Shown piece by piece: positions 53,621 to 62,615 of a stretch of 64,000 bases of DNA. The position numbers and the translations under genes are program-made. Numbering within the stretch: the stretch's first letter is position 1; each line of letters begins with the position of its first letter. The notes under the pieces are model-generated. The model worked only from the letters and a program-made list of their open reading frames with translations. It had not been told where the DNA came from and made no database searches. The DNA is from Actinernus sp. WN-2022 (taxonomy: Eukaryota > Cnidaria > Anthozoa > Actiniaria > Actinernidae): contig JAOWCC010001589.1 in assembly GCA_030867875.1 (NCBI GenBank), positions 82,235,537 to 82,299,536 of the forward strand. Reading direction: 5' to 3'.

Positions 53621-55104
53621 TCAGTTAAGCCTGATGTTTCCAGTGCTTTCATCGGCCCAAGTTACGTGATTTTCCGAATGAGATTTGCGTTTTGGTCCTT
53701 TGTGGTGATGCTGTAAGTCTTCAGTAGTAGCCTCGTTGTCTTCACAAATACTTCTCACTCCATTAAATGCTACGACTACTGGACAATGTTTAGATCTTGT
53801 CCCCTGGTCACTGTTTTGGTCACCTCTATCAGGCTCTACATCATCCGAGTGATCCTCTTGAGCATCACCCGAGTTTTGACCATCATGTACTTTTTTTCCT
53901 TCAGGAGATATGTCTGGGAAAGTCTCATGGTCCTTTTCTATATGTTCTCTCTCAGCTGGGCTCGAGAAAACTTTCGAGATAGTATTTTGTACATGATATT
54001 CAACTCTTGAAGGTCTGTCTTCTATAGAAAAGCCTTCATTTCTTTGGCTTTTCACATGAGCCAACGAGTTGGCCGCTTGTTCGTTGCCATGATATGCTTG
54101 AGGTGTTCGCCCAGGTGGTCCCTTAGAGGACCGATCGATATGGTATTCCTCAGGCTTACAGCAGCAAAACAATGAGCGAAGAAGCCGAAGGAAAGTTCTT
54201 CTCATTTGGATATTTCTATAAGCGTAAACACAAGGATTAGCTATACTGTTGCTATAATGCATCCATTTTATGAACCTCAACAATCGAAGTAACCCCTGGG
54301 TAAGGGGTAAACAGTGGAGACAAAATGTTGCCACAACGTTGACTACAAAGAATGGAGTCCATGCAAGTACAAACAGTCCTGTGATCACAGCAATAGTTAC
54401 AGCAATCTTAGTCTCCTGCTGCAAGCTCGCTTCGGAAATCCCTCGGGATGGACTCGGTCATTTGAGGAAACTTTTGCAGTTCTAAAAATGAAGACATACA
54501 CTACGAAGATGGCAGCCGTAGGAAGTGCAAAACACGTGGTTACCAGAATAACGGTGTAAACCTTCTCCCAACGAGTTATCTGAATTGGAAAAAGACCTGC
54601 AATCAGGAAGGCGTAAACCCAAGCTGCTACGATCATGCGATTGTAGTAAGCGATGGAGTAGGTTCTGTGGCTGATAGGACGAGTTATAGCGATAAATCGC
54701 TCAATGCTGATTGCAGTGAGTTGCAGAAGTGAAGCACAACTGACAAAGATATCCGCTGTAGAGTAGAACACCAAAAGGCCCTGATTGCTGCTGCAAGTTT
54801 GATACTGTTGGCAAACTGAGAAATAAATCCACAGTGGAACCGAAATCAGACCGACTAAAATATCACTCACTGCGAGTCCAACGAGAAATGTATTTGTAAC
54901 GGTTTGAAGACGAATATTGGAACGGTACGCAGCGATTACCAAACCATTCCCAACAATGATCATCAATCCGAGTGCAACGTATATGATTGTTGAAGCTATT
55001 ATTTCGATCTCGTCGTGAGGGAGTTTTGGAAAAGAGATCCGAAGCCGCTCAGAGGGCAATGTAGAGTTTAGTTCACTTGAATTATTAAACATCATCTTGT
55101 ACAT
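53621..55104 (-). pseudogene. Class A GPCR with one frameshift in loop 3
   Basis: Starts at 55,104 (MYKMMFNNSS, N-glycosylation sequons). TM1 to TM5 are in frame to 54,397; a second frame, open from 54,457, gives TM6, TM7 and a long tail to the stop at 53,621. TM1 GNGLV, TM2 LAVSDILVG, TM3 with Asp at 3.32 (STADIFVS) and SIERFIAI (ERF for DRY), TM6 LAWTPFFV (CWxP-like), TM7 NPCVYAYR followed by a palmitoylation-like CCC cluster. A change of one base near 54,455 would join the loop as AKVSSN to SEASLQQETK. Everything else looks selected, so a sequencing or assembly error, or a recent loss, is likely. The ~165-residue acidic and basic tail is unusually long. Ligand unknown. Not obviously a direct duplicate of the plus-strand GPCR. 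Confidence 0.88.
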
Positions 55105-55296
55105 TCAACTCCAGCTCATCATTGATGTGGTTGTGATAGATGTCCAGTCATTAACGTTTTCTAGAACAGAACAGGTATAAGTCAGTTAGTACTTAAATAT
55201 TGCGATTGAAAATGCGGTGGAGAGCCTAATTAATACTGTGATCTAGACTAGTGAATCTGAAGTCCAGTTTCCACATGATCGCCTACGATGGCTTAA

Positions 55297-56249
55297 CCTG
55301 AGTATCAGGCCCTTGGGGGGGGGGGGGGGGAGGGAGGGGGGAGGGAGGGGGGGAGGGAGGGGGGGGAGGGGGGGGGGGGGGAGGGGGGGGGGGGGGGCAG
55401 AAAAGTGAGAAAAAAAAGAGGGCCTGACACAAATCCATTCACTGGCTCGTGTTCAACATCCAGAATATGGATGTTGCGCTGATTGGATAAAAAAACAAAA
55501 GTTCAAAACCGAATGTCAACGCGAGCTTCACGGCGTGAACACTGCACTAGCGAACTGAAATCTCTCTTTTACTGACGATTTAAATGGATTTCATAAAAGC
55601 ATTGGAAGCCGCTTAACAGTTCTTATCAAATATTATTCTCAAGCCTGCACAAAAACTGTCTCGAAGGCATGTTTCTCGAAAGAAACTGGACGTCCTGTGG
55701 AGTGTTGCCGGCGGGAATTTTATTCCGATCTTCTCAAAGTTCTCAGTGGAAACCGAACAACAGGAGAAACAAAGATCGTCACCGTACGTCATTGTAACCG
55801 TCAGCAGGCCAGTCCACTGAAGCTGATAGAAACACAGCAAGTTGAAGAAGGTTCGGCTTGCAGCGAGGGAACTTTTTCACATTCAAAACAAAACAATTCC
55901 CACGGCAACCGAAACTTAACTCAAAACCTTCAAGATAATTATAGGCTTATTATCCTTGAAGGAACAACAGAACTCTGTGTTAGCCGTAGCACAAAACAGA
56001 TGAAATATAAATACCATATTAAAGTCCAAAATTTTCTTTACAGAGATCGAAAAATCCGGCCAACACTTCAAAACTCGTGATGACAGTTATGTTAATCTCG
56101 GAAAAACCGGAAATATATTTCATTGGTTAAAAAGTGATGGCTCGATGACGTATGCTTGGGAGGCGGAAGGCCTTTCTCAATGGGTCTGTATCAGGCTCTC
56201 TTTCCTTTTCTCTACCCCGTCTTCTCTTCTTGAGAGCCTGATACTCAGG
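55297..56249. mobile_element. 953-bp TTAA-flanked element with long G tract
   Basis: Ends CCTGAGTATCAGGC and GCCTGATACTCAGG are inverse; TTAA is at 55,293-55,296 and 56,250-56,253. Near the left end, 55,313-55,397 is an 85-base run of G broken only by single A residues. The frame 55697-56080 shows no motif and is probably non-coding. The same ends form the 43-nt hairpin at 27,354. TTAA suggests piggyBac- or Kolobok-type mobilisation. Confidence 0.85.
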
Positions 56250-56253
56250 TTAA

Positions 56254-57289
56254 CGATGGCTGAAAATAGTGCTCAGCGATCGTAGTGAACTTATGCAAAC
56301 CACTCCCCAACAATGGTAGCGATTGTAACGATTATGTTATTGCCTGAATGGTTGTTAATGATAAAGTACGTGTTTTAGAACTGTATTAAATACCAGTAAG
56401 CCAAACACGAATTTCAAATAGTATTCCAAGCCGAGTTAATGACCAAGTCAGAGCAACTTTTGTTCACTCGAGGAGTGTTAACCTACTGTGTACACATTTC
56501 ATTCATATTGTAGACATACCGGCTCACTTGCGATTTTTGGTAGACTGAAGTCGGTGTTTAGTAACTAGTGAATTTATAATCAAGGTGCGAATTACGTGGG
56601 GCAATATTATGCTTTAAAACTGGTCAATTGCCATGGGATTTAGTCGGCATCACAATAATTTTCAAGAAAAGGATTTGACAGAGCTGTATTACTTTGACAA
56701 TGTGTTTATGGACCGTGTAATCAGTGCATGACACTTCATCTCTTTGTAAAGCTCAAAAACACATTGAATCACATATCTATTAATACGAAACCAATATTAT
56801 ATAGTATAATGGACCTGGGTCTAGTTGTACAAAGAGTGGATAGGTTGCTATATTATCCACAAGATAACTTTCTATCCAGCCGATAAAATGTATCCATTGT
56901 ATAAGTTCGGTTGAACAAAGCATGGATATATAGCGGGATATATAGCTAACCAGTGCATGAGTAATTAAAAGTTATCCAGGTGGAAAACAAGCTTGGTTTC
57001 TGTAAGACATAGAAGGTCAAAATCCACTAAGAAAGGCAAACGTTTATTGAAGAGAGATAAAAGAGCGAGTACCGCCTTTAGAAGAGCTGGAATCGAAATT
57101 GAAATTCAATTGAAATTCAATCGTAAACAACCCATTTACGGCGTTTGATTTAGCTTCGTCTTCCCTAGCTTTCGTTTTGTTAATAAAACAATTATTGGAT
57201 TCGGTTTTCGCATGATAGACCTCGGTCTGTCTTATTAGCCTCAGGCTTCGGCTTCGGCAGATAACACAGAGAAATTGCAAAGAACCGTG
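56254..57289. other. Intergenic, one possible MITE
   Basis: 56,812-56,990 (GGGTCTAGTTGTACAAAG ... TTGAACAAAGCATGG) resembles a decayed member of the GTTGTTCGAAG MITE family. The minus frame 57044-57280 carries no family motif. Otherwise nothing recognisable. Confidence 0.45.
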
Positions 57290-57903
57290 AACGTAAAACT
57301 TGGAGTTCAGCGGTGGAAAAGTTCAGCGGTGGAAAAAACTGGAACATAGAAGAACTAGACAACTTGCTATATTAATGTATAAAATCCACAACAATCTTTC
57401 TCCATTATATCTGAGAAAGATTTTTAATAATACTTCTAATGTCCACTCCTACAATCTGAGAAATTCTGAAATTAACTTGCATATTCCAAGACCTAAGTCA
57501 GAAGCAGCAAAATGTGGCCTTCACTACAGGGGGTCTGTCCTCTGGAATAAAATCCCTGTGGAAGCAAGAGATCAAACTAGTCTAAATGGTTTTAAATCAC
57601 GCCTATTAAATAAGACAATATTTGATAAATTACTGTAAATTAAGTTATTGTAGGAAATTTATTGTAGGAAATTCATTGTAGGAAATTTATTGTAGGAAAT
57701 TTATTGTAGGAAATTTATTGTAGGACTAATAGTAGTAGGTTTTGAATGTATACATAGTAATAATTATAATGATTCTTATGTAAATTTTACTTTTTATTTC
57801 ATTTAGTATTGTAATTAAGCTTAACTCACGGCTCTCTGGAAGACCATATTTGTGAAGTGACTCCGTGTTAAAATAAAGATTATGATGATGATGATGATGA
57901 TAG
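57290..57903 (+). mobile_element. LINE 3' end with open C-terminal frame
   Basis: 57,300-57,638 reads uninterrupted as the C-terminal segment of a non-LTR reverse transcriptase: RRTRQLAILMYKIHNNLSPL, SYNLRNSEINLHIPRPK, SVLWNKIPVEARDQTSLNGF. The 3'UTR includes a 14-bp satellite (ATTGTAGGAAATTT, about five copies, 57,650-57,725) and ends AATAAAGATT plus (ATG)n at 57,880-57,901. 5'-truncated, but younger than the other two LINE pieces. Confidence 0.8.
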
Positions 57904-57944
57904 TTTGCGTCACGGGCATGCGCAGTGTCCCATACTTGCAATCC

Positions 57945-58409
57945 ACTGGACCGAAAAAGATGCGGCTGTACATTTTACCGCAATCCATTGCGAACCTAAC
58001 ACCGTCAAAATAACACGTAGAAACCCTCTATTCTCTTTGATAACACTGCATCGGCAAACGCACTCGTACTTCTTGTTTTTAAGATTTGAAAACTCTCTAC
58101 CACGATGTTATGACGGATTTAAAGTTTTCGCGCGCAAAGGAATGTGCCGGCATATTTTTCGGTACGGTGGATTGCAACCTGACAACGCTGATCCTTGACT
58201 GGCTGCTCCCCAGGCGTCGTAGCGTCTGTGAGCGCAAAGAGGATCCCTGACATTTAAAAAAGGTAACAGGAATAGAAAATTATGAAAAGTGCATGTCACA
58301 AAGTGGCCCGCCTCTATCAGAAGTCCATAATCTAACTCTGCAAAACGAGTTTTGCGCAAAGGATTGTGGGTAAATGTACATGCCGCCATCTTGTTCGGTA
58401 CGGTGGATT
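57945..58409. mobile_element. 465-bp TIR element (AATCCACCGTACCGAA ends)
   Basis: Left CAATCCACTGGACCGAAAAA and right (reversed) AATCCACCGTACCGAACAAG start ~55-bp inverted repeats that continue with GATG.GGC.TGTACATTTAC and CAATCC. Much of the interior matches 46,080-46,470 in reverse. Frames 57905-58198, 58108-58389 and 58332-58559 are translations of it. Confidence 0.75.
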
Positions 58410-58788
58410 TGGTATATACTTCATGGTAGTGTTTCGTTCCATAGAACGGTTTTCAATTGAGTGTAGTAAAACCAAACGCAAACTACCCACAGCCAGCCAA
58501 TCATAGGAGCGAGTAATCACAAGTAACTCATAAATGGCTTCCCTGTGAGCCAACGACAAACCAAAGCAAAACCAAAACCAATTTCCTTTTGGTTTTACTT
58601 TGAATTCTGATTGGTTGGTTTACTTTCTCAGCCAATAGGAGAGCTTAGTAAACGCAAAACCAAAACACTTCCGACACTCAATTGAAATCCGCTCTATAGT
58701 CTCTCTGCATAATCATTTTCTCTACTGTTTTACTGAGTATTATGCATGGTAACTATATGGAACGAAACACTACCATGAAGTATATACC
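58410..58788. mobile_element. 379-bp TIR element abutting the previous one
   Basis: GGTATATACTTCATGGTAGTG faces CACTACCATGAAGTATATACC, ~34-bp inverted repeats including TTTCGTTCCATAG. GGATT occurs just outside both ends (last bases of the neighbouring element on the left; 58,789 onward on the right), suggesting insertion into that element's terminus. Inside, TTTTGGTTTTAC and CAATTGAGTGT recur in inverse. Confidence 0.8.
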
Positions 58789-58971
58789 GGATTGTGAGAC
58801 GGTCTCTATGCAACAATACAGGAGTTTTACTTTGATATTTCACCCCACAGCGGGATAGGAGAAGTCAGTGATGGTTGTAATTAAGAAGGATCCCCCCCCC
58901 CCGGGGGATCCCCCAACAGACACTAGCATAGTGTTCGCGGTTGCATACAAACAAGTTCTAAGTACTATCAG

Positions 58972-59168
58972 TGATGTTTTATTAATCAGTATCTGCATAT
59001 CTGATAGAACACCGATGTTTTATTAATAAGTATTGTATCAAATCTACAGACGTTGATGTTTTATTAATCAGTATCTGCATATCTGATACAACACTGATGT
59101 TTTATTAATAAGTATTGTATCAAATCTACAGACACTGATGTTTTATTAATCAGTTCTGTATCAAACAA
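58972..59168. repeat. 82-bp tandem repeat
   Basis: TGATGTTTTATTAATCAGTA starts at 58,972, 59,054 and 59,136. Each unit contains a second half starting CGATGTTTTATTAATAAGTA or similar, so the ancestral unit was ~41 bp. Confidence 0.88.
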
Positions 59169-59492
59169 ACCCTAGGCCGTGGTCACACTTGCGCTACGCA
59201 AAGTAATACGTTCGTTGTTACTAAAGAAATAGCGTACTCTGCCCGCGCTAGCATGTGTGACCTTCAAAATGAAGCAAACGTATGCTTTCTGTAACTCGAC
59301 GCTACTTAGGGACCATTCGTTTTTTAGAAGGGGGGGAGGGCCGGAGGAATCCAGGGGGGGGGGGGGGGGCATTAAATATTTACTCCGTCAAAAAGGGGGG
59401 GTCATCGTATTTTTCACACTACATAGAGGGGGGGTCAAGACATTTTTACTAACTTGCTCTACCAGTATTTAGCTGACATAAAACGTTTAACC

Positions 59493-59665
59493 AGGGCTCG
59501 AAATTAAGAAAAAAAAGGAGGCGTAATTTTACGCCCAGCTTAAAAATTTTAGGCGTAATTCTCCAAAATTTAGGCGTAATTTTACGCCTAAGTGGAAAAC
59601 GTTAGGCGTAAAATGTAAAAATCTAGGCGTATTTACGCCTGTATCGGGCGCAATTTCGAGCCCTG
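59493..59665. mobile_element. Small MITE of GGCGTAATTTTACGCC repeats
   Basis: Ends CAGGGCTCGAAATTA and (reversed) CAGGGCTCGAAATTG enclose several copies of the palindrome AGGCGTAATTTTACGCC in tandem. TTAAC lies outside both ends. The CAGGG-type ends resemble hAT MITEs. Confidence 0.75.
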
Positions 59666-59864
59666 TTAACTGGTTGGCACCTGTAAACAGACACGTCTGC
59701 CCTCTAGCTCATAGCTTTAATGTATCACACACCGTTTTCTTGAGAAAGAGGGAGAAATTGTCAGAGATGAGGAAGAGCTGCTTACAAAGAGTGACCAGAC
59801 TGTTGTTGTTGTTCGCCCCAAGTTTTATGTTTCAAGTGATGGTACAACTTGGGCATCTGATCAC

Positions 59865-61715
59865 ATGCGATTAAGACAGGAAAAACCTGAGTTATATGAA
59901 GTTGACTCAGATATTTATGGGAAATACTCCCTTCCTTTCCGTAGCCTATGTGCTAAAGTTAAAGACAATGTTACATATTTTATTCAGACAACTACGAGGG
60001 ATGATGTCAGCTGTGTAACAGGTGAATCCAACTGCTGTTTCAAGCTGTATGAGAAGAAACGAATTGAGCATTTATCAAATGCTTTATCAAAGGCAAGAGA
60101 AGCATGGGAAATAGAGATCAAGGAAGATGTAGACCAAACAGAAATCGCTAGGGCCAATGAGCTTATTGATGTTCTGTCAACAATGACTGAGTCACTTGAA
60201 AATGCTATTGCTCATCTGGAAACAAAATCTGGGGAAAGACTATGGACAGTCTTCGATGGACTGCTAGATGACGGCAATAGCATATTGAAGAAGATATCTG
60301 AATTTAACTTATGTCCAGTCAGACCCTGCATTTTGGAGCTCACAGATGGAGGGCCAGGTGTAGGGGTGAGCAATTTTGAAGTAAAGTTTAGAGATGCTGA
60401 GATTGCCTTGCTGCACAATTCCGACCGACGTGCTAGAGTCCATCGTGCTACAAATGATTCCAGCCAGAATGAAGCTGAACGTAGCAATGCCTGTATAGGT
60501 GATGCATTGGTGGATGGGGGAAGCTTACATTGGGAGTACTACAAGCAGTACCACAGCCTCGAGGAAGAAGACATAAAGAAAATGTCAGCGAAAGAGATTG
60601 AGGAGTCAGAAGATGATAGAATGATGAGAAATGCATGGCGGGTTGCAGAAGAGGTTAGAGTGCGTATTGATGGTGAACCGGCACCAAAAGGCTTTCTTAG
60701 TGCCATTGTATCAGAGAAGCCTGGTGAGGAATTCTTCTACAACAAGGAATATCTGACGAAGTATAATGGCACTTCAAAATCAAAACAACATGAAGTGCCT
60801 GGGCATACATATTTTAACAGAGTCGAAACCTTTTTTGAGTCACACTATAAAAAAGGAGAGCTTTTCATGGAATTCCTCAAAGGAGACTGTTCAAAAGAAG
60901 GAGAACTGTGTGACACATGCAGAGAAAATGAGTGGATTGGCCCTGAATCAACGAAGCGCACACCACGCCCTTACCCAGACGCCACACAGCTCCCATCGCA
61001 TCTTTACCTCTCTTATGCAAATACTCCTATCCACAACAACGATGGTAGCCAAAGAGCACCAGATGATTTCCAGCCTTGTGCCCAATTACGAAAACTTTTC
61101 TTTGAGGGGAACATAAAGTGCGGTGACAATCAGAAAATTGAGGAATTCTCAAAGAGGTACATAGTGAACATTGATTTAATTAAGGAATACCTTGAGCACC
61201 TAACGAATATAGAGATAAGAAAAAATGTGCGCACACAGCAGAAGTGCCAGGCAAAGATAGATGAGACGTCAAAAGGCTACCATGACTACAATTGGGAGGG
61301 ATTATATCGATCAGGAGAGCTAAACAAGCTCAAGGTTTGTGAGCTTGACAAGTATATAATTCACCACGGCTTGCCAAAGAGAAAGATGTCGAAATTGGAA
61401 AAACTTAATGTTCTGTCAGCTCACATAAGCAAAGGCATATGCGAAAGAATTATAACAAATGCTCGTGAGACGTCAGTAGTGCAAGACTCTGACTTGCAGC
61501 CAGAAGATGGGAACAGTGAGGGTTCTGAAAGTGACTATAGTGAAGATGACGTACTGCTTGAATTTGGTGAAACAAGTGACTCAGATGAAGATGATTCAGA
61601 TGAAAATGGAGATGAGGAGAAAGAGGACCAGCCTCCAGAAGCAGCAGCAAATGATGGAGTAAACCGTTACGGTAGAAGAGTCGGCCATTGGAAGTCACGT
61701 TATTCTACATTGTAG
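59865..61715 (+). CDS. Intact 616-codon ORF: integrase-like motifs, SAP-like segment, acidic tail
   Basis: Unbroken frame in the TTA-flanked element. Residues 155-172 (CILELTDGGPGVGVSNFE) look like the strand bearing the second catalytic Asp of RNase H-fold integrases (compare DNGP), and QNEAERSNA at 201-209 looks like the helix with the catalytic Glu (compare NG..E..N). The first Asp is not obvious. A Cys cluster (DCSKEGELCDTC, about 340-352) may bind zinc. About 486-522 (LKVCELDKYIIHHGLPKRKM) fits a SAP DNA-binding motif. About 545-590 is strongly acidic. The frame stays open upstream to 59,721; a splice acceptor (TTTTCTTGAG) would start the exon at 59,745, so 59,865 may be an internal Met. 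Possible roles: a transposase-like protein of an uncharacterised family, or a captured host gene. The family call is inference. Confidence 0.75.
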   Translation: MRLRQEKPELYEVDSDIYGKYSLPFRSLCAKVKDNVTYFIQTTTRDDVSCVTGESNCCFKLYEKKRIEHLSNALSKAREAWEIEIKEDVDQTEIARANELIDVLSTMTESLENAIAHLETKSGERLWTVFDGLLDDGNSILKKISEFNLCPVRPCILELTDGGPGVGVSNFEVKFRDAEIALLHNSDRRARVHRATNDSSQNEAERSNACIGDALVDGGSLHWEYYKQYHSLEEEDIKKMSAKEIEESEDDRMMRNAWRVAEEVRVRIDGEPAPKGFLSAIVSEKPGEEFFYNKEYLTKYNGTSKSKQHEVPGHTYFNRVETFFESHYKKGELFMEFLKGDCSKEGELCDTCRENEWIGPESTKRTPRPYPDATQLPSHLYLSYANTPIHNNDGSQRAPDDFQPCAQLRKLFFEGNIKCGDNQKIEEFSKRYIVNIDLIKEYLEHLTNIEIRKNVRTQQKCQAKIDETSKGYHDYNWEGLYRSGELNKLKVCELDKYIIHHGLPKRKMSKLEKLNVLSAHISKGICERIITNARETSVVQDSDLQPEDGNSEGSESDYSEDDVLLEFGETSDSDEDDSDENGDEEKEDQPPEAAANDGVNRYGRRVGHWKSRYSTL

Positions 61716-62132
61716 TTGATAGAGGTGTGCTTGTGCCCATGTCCAAGAAATATATACTTTATTTGGGTTACCATGCATTCAGCAGTGGATTTACTTGTTG
61801 AGGGGAAGTTCAGAAGGGATGGGGAGGGGGGTGGGGGGGTGGGGGTCACAAAAAAAATCACCAACTACCGAGGGGAGGGTCACTTTTTCTATGCAAAAAA
61901 ATAGGGGGGGCTGAAAGATTTTACATTACTGCTTATAGGGATTCCTCCGGCCCTCCCCCCCTTCTAAAAAATGAATGGTCCCTTAATACAAAACTTCTAA
62001 TGCGCCGACGTGCGCTAGCAACTCCAGTACAACCACTCTAGAAGCGAGCTATGCAAACAAAATTTGACAGAGCTGTCATAATGATTGTCAGGTTGTCAGA
62101 CTCCTTATGCAAATTTCAGTCAGAATTGAACT

Positions 62133-62372
62133 TCATGCCGCGCTGTTTCGTACAATCCGCAGAAAAGTCTCCTTCGTCATGCGGAAATGTCGTTTCCAGT
62201 ATACCACCATTCCATTGTGGTTTAACAAGGCCTCAAACCACATTTGTGGTCTCGGGATTGACCAAAACCGTATTCCCGCCTGTCCCATTTCATTGCCCGC
62301 CAAAACCGTTAATGCCGGCAAAAAATATCGAACACGACGTCTCATAGAAATTCTCCGTCGCAGTCAGCTTAC
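62133..62372 (-). pseudogene. PIF/Harbinger transposase N-terminal fragment
   Basis: The minus frame to the stop at 62,133 reads RPQMWFEALLNH ... WKRHFRMTKETFLRIV, the FRM(S/T)..TF motif found before the DDE domain in HARBI1-like transposases. The DDE domain is absent. It belongs to the 59,175-62,615 element. Overlapping plus frames (62051-62347, 62107-62376) are antisense. Confidence 0.7.
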
Positions 62373-62615
62373 TTGATGTCGACGCAGAGTAAAGAAAAGA
62401 AGCAAGAAAAGGAACAAATTCATCTTAAGCTGGCTAGCATGATTTTTCTTTTGACAACAAACCCACTGCTCTCGACTGATTGCCCCTGACACATGAAGTG
62501 ACGATAATTAATTAACACAAATGTTCTTCACCCCTGTTCACTCAAGCGCGAGGCTAAATAAACACGGCTAATTGCATGCTAGGTACGTATGCCTATCGCA
62601 AGTGTGACCACGACC

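Larger units (their letters stand above)
59309..61982 (+). mobile_element. TIR element with TTA duplication carrying the 616-codon ORF
   Basis: Left GGGACCATTCGTTTTTTAG and right (reversed) GGGACCATTCATTTTTTAG start ~44-bp inverted repeats that continue AAGGGGGGGAGGGCCGGAGG. TTA is duplicated at 59,306-59,308 and 61,983-61,985. G-rich GGGGGGTCA blocks follow each end. It encloses a small MITE (59,493-59,665) and the ORF. Confidence 0.82.
59175..62615 (-). mobile_element. PIF/Harbinger-like element remnant, interrupted
   Basis: Ends GGCCGTGGTCACACTTGCG and (reversed) GGTCGTGGTCACACTTGCG are near-identical; CTA lies outside both (59,172-59,174 and 62,616-62,618). A minus-strand Harbinger transposase N-terminus is near the right end. 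The element was split by the 59,309-61,982 insertion; without it only ~0.76 kb remains, so most of the transposase is gone. Confidence 0.75.

Noticed and set aside
55697..56080. 127-codon plus frame in the TTAA element
   Set aside because: No transposase motif and no known domain; element of this size is probably non-autonomous.
61450..61698. His-rich minus frame
   Set aside because: Antisense of the acidic tail of the 616-codon ORF (Asp/Glu codons read as His/Leu/Ser).
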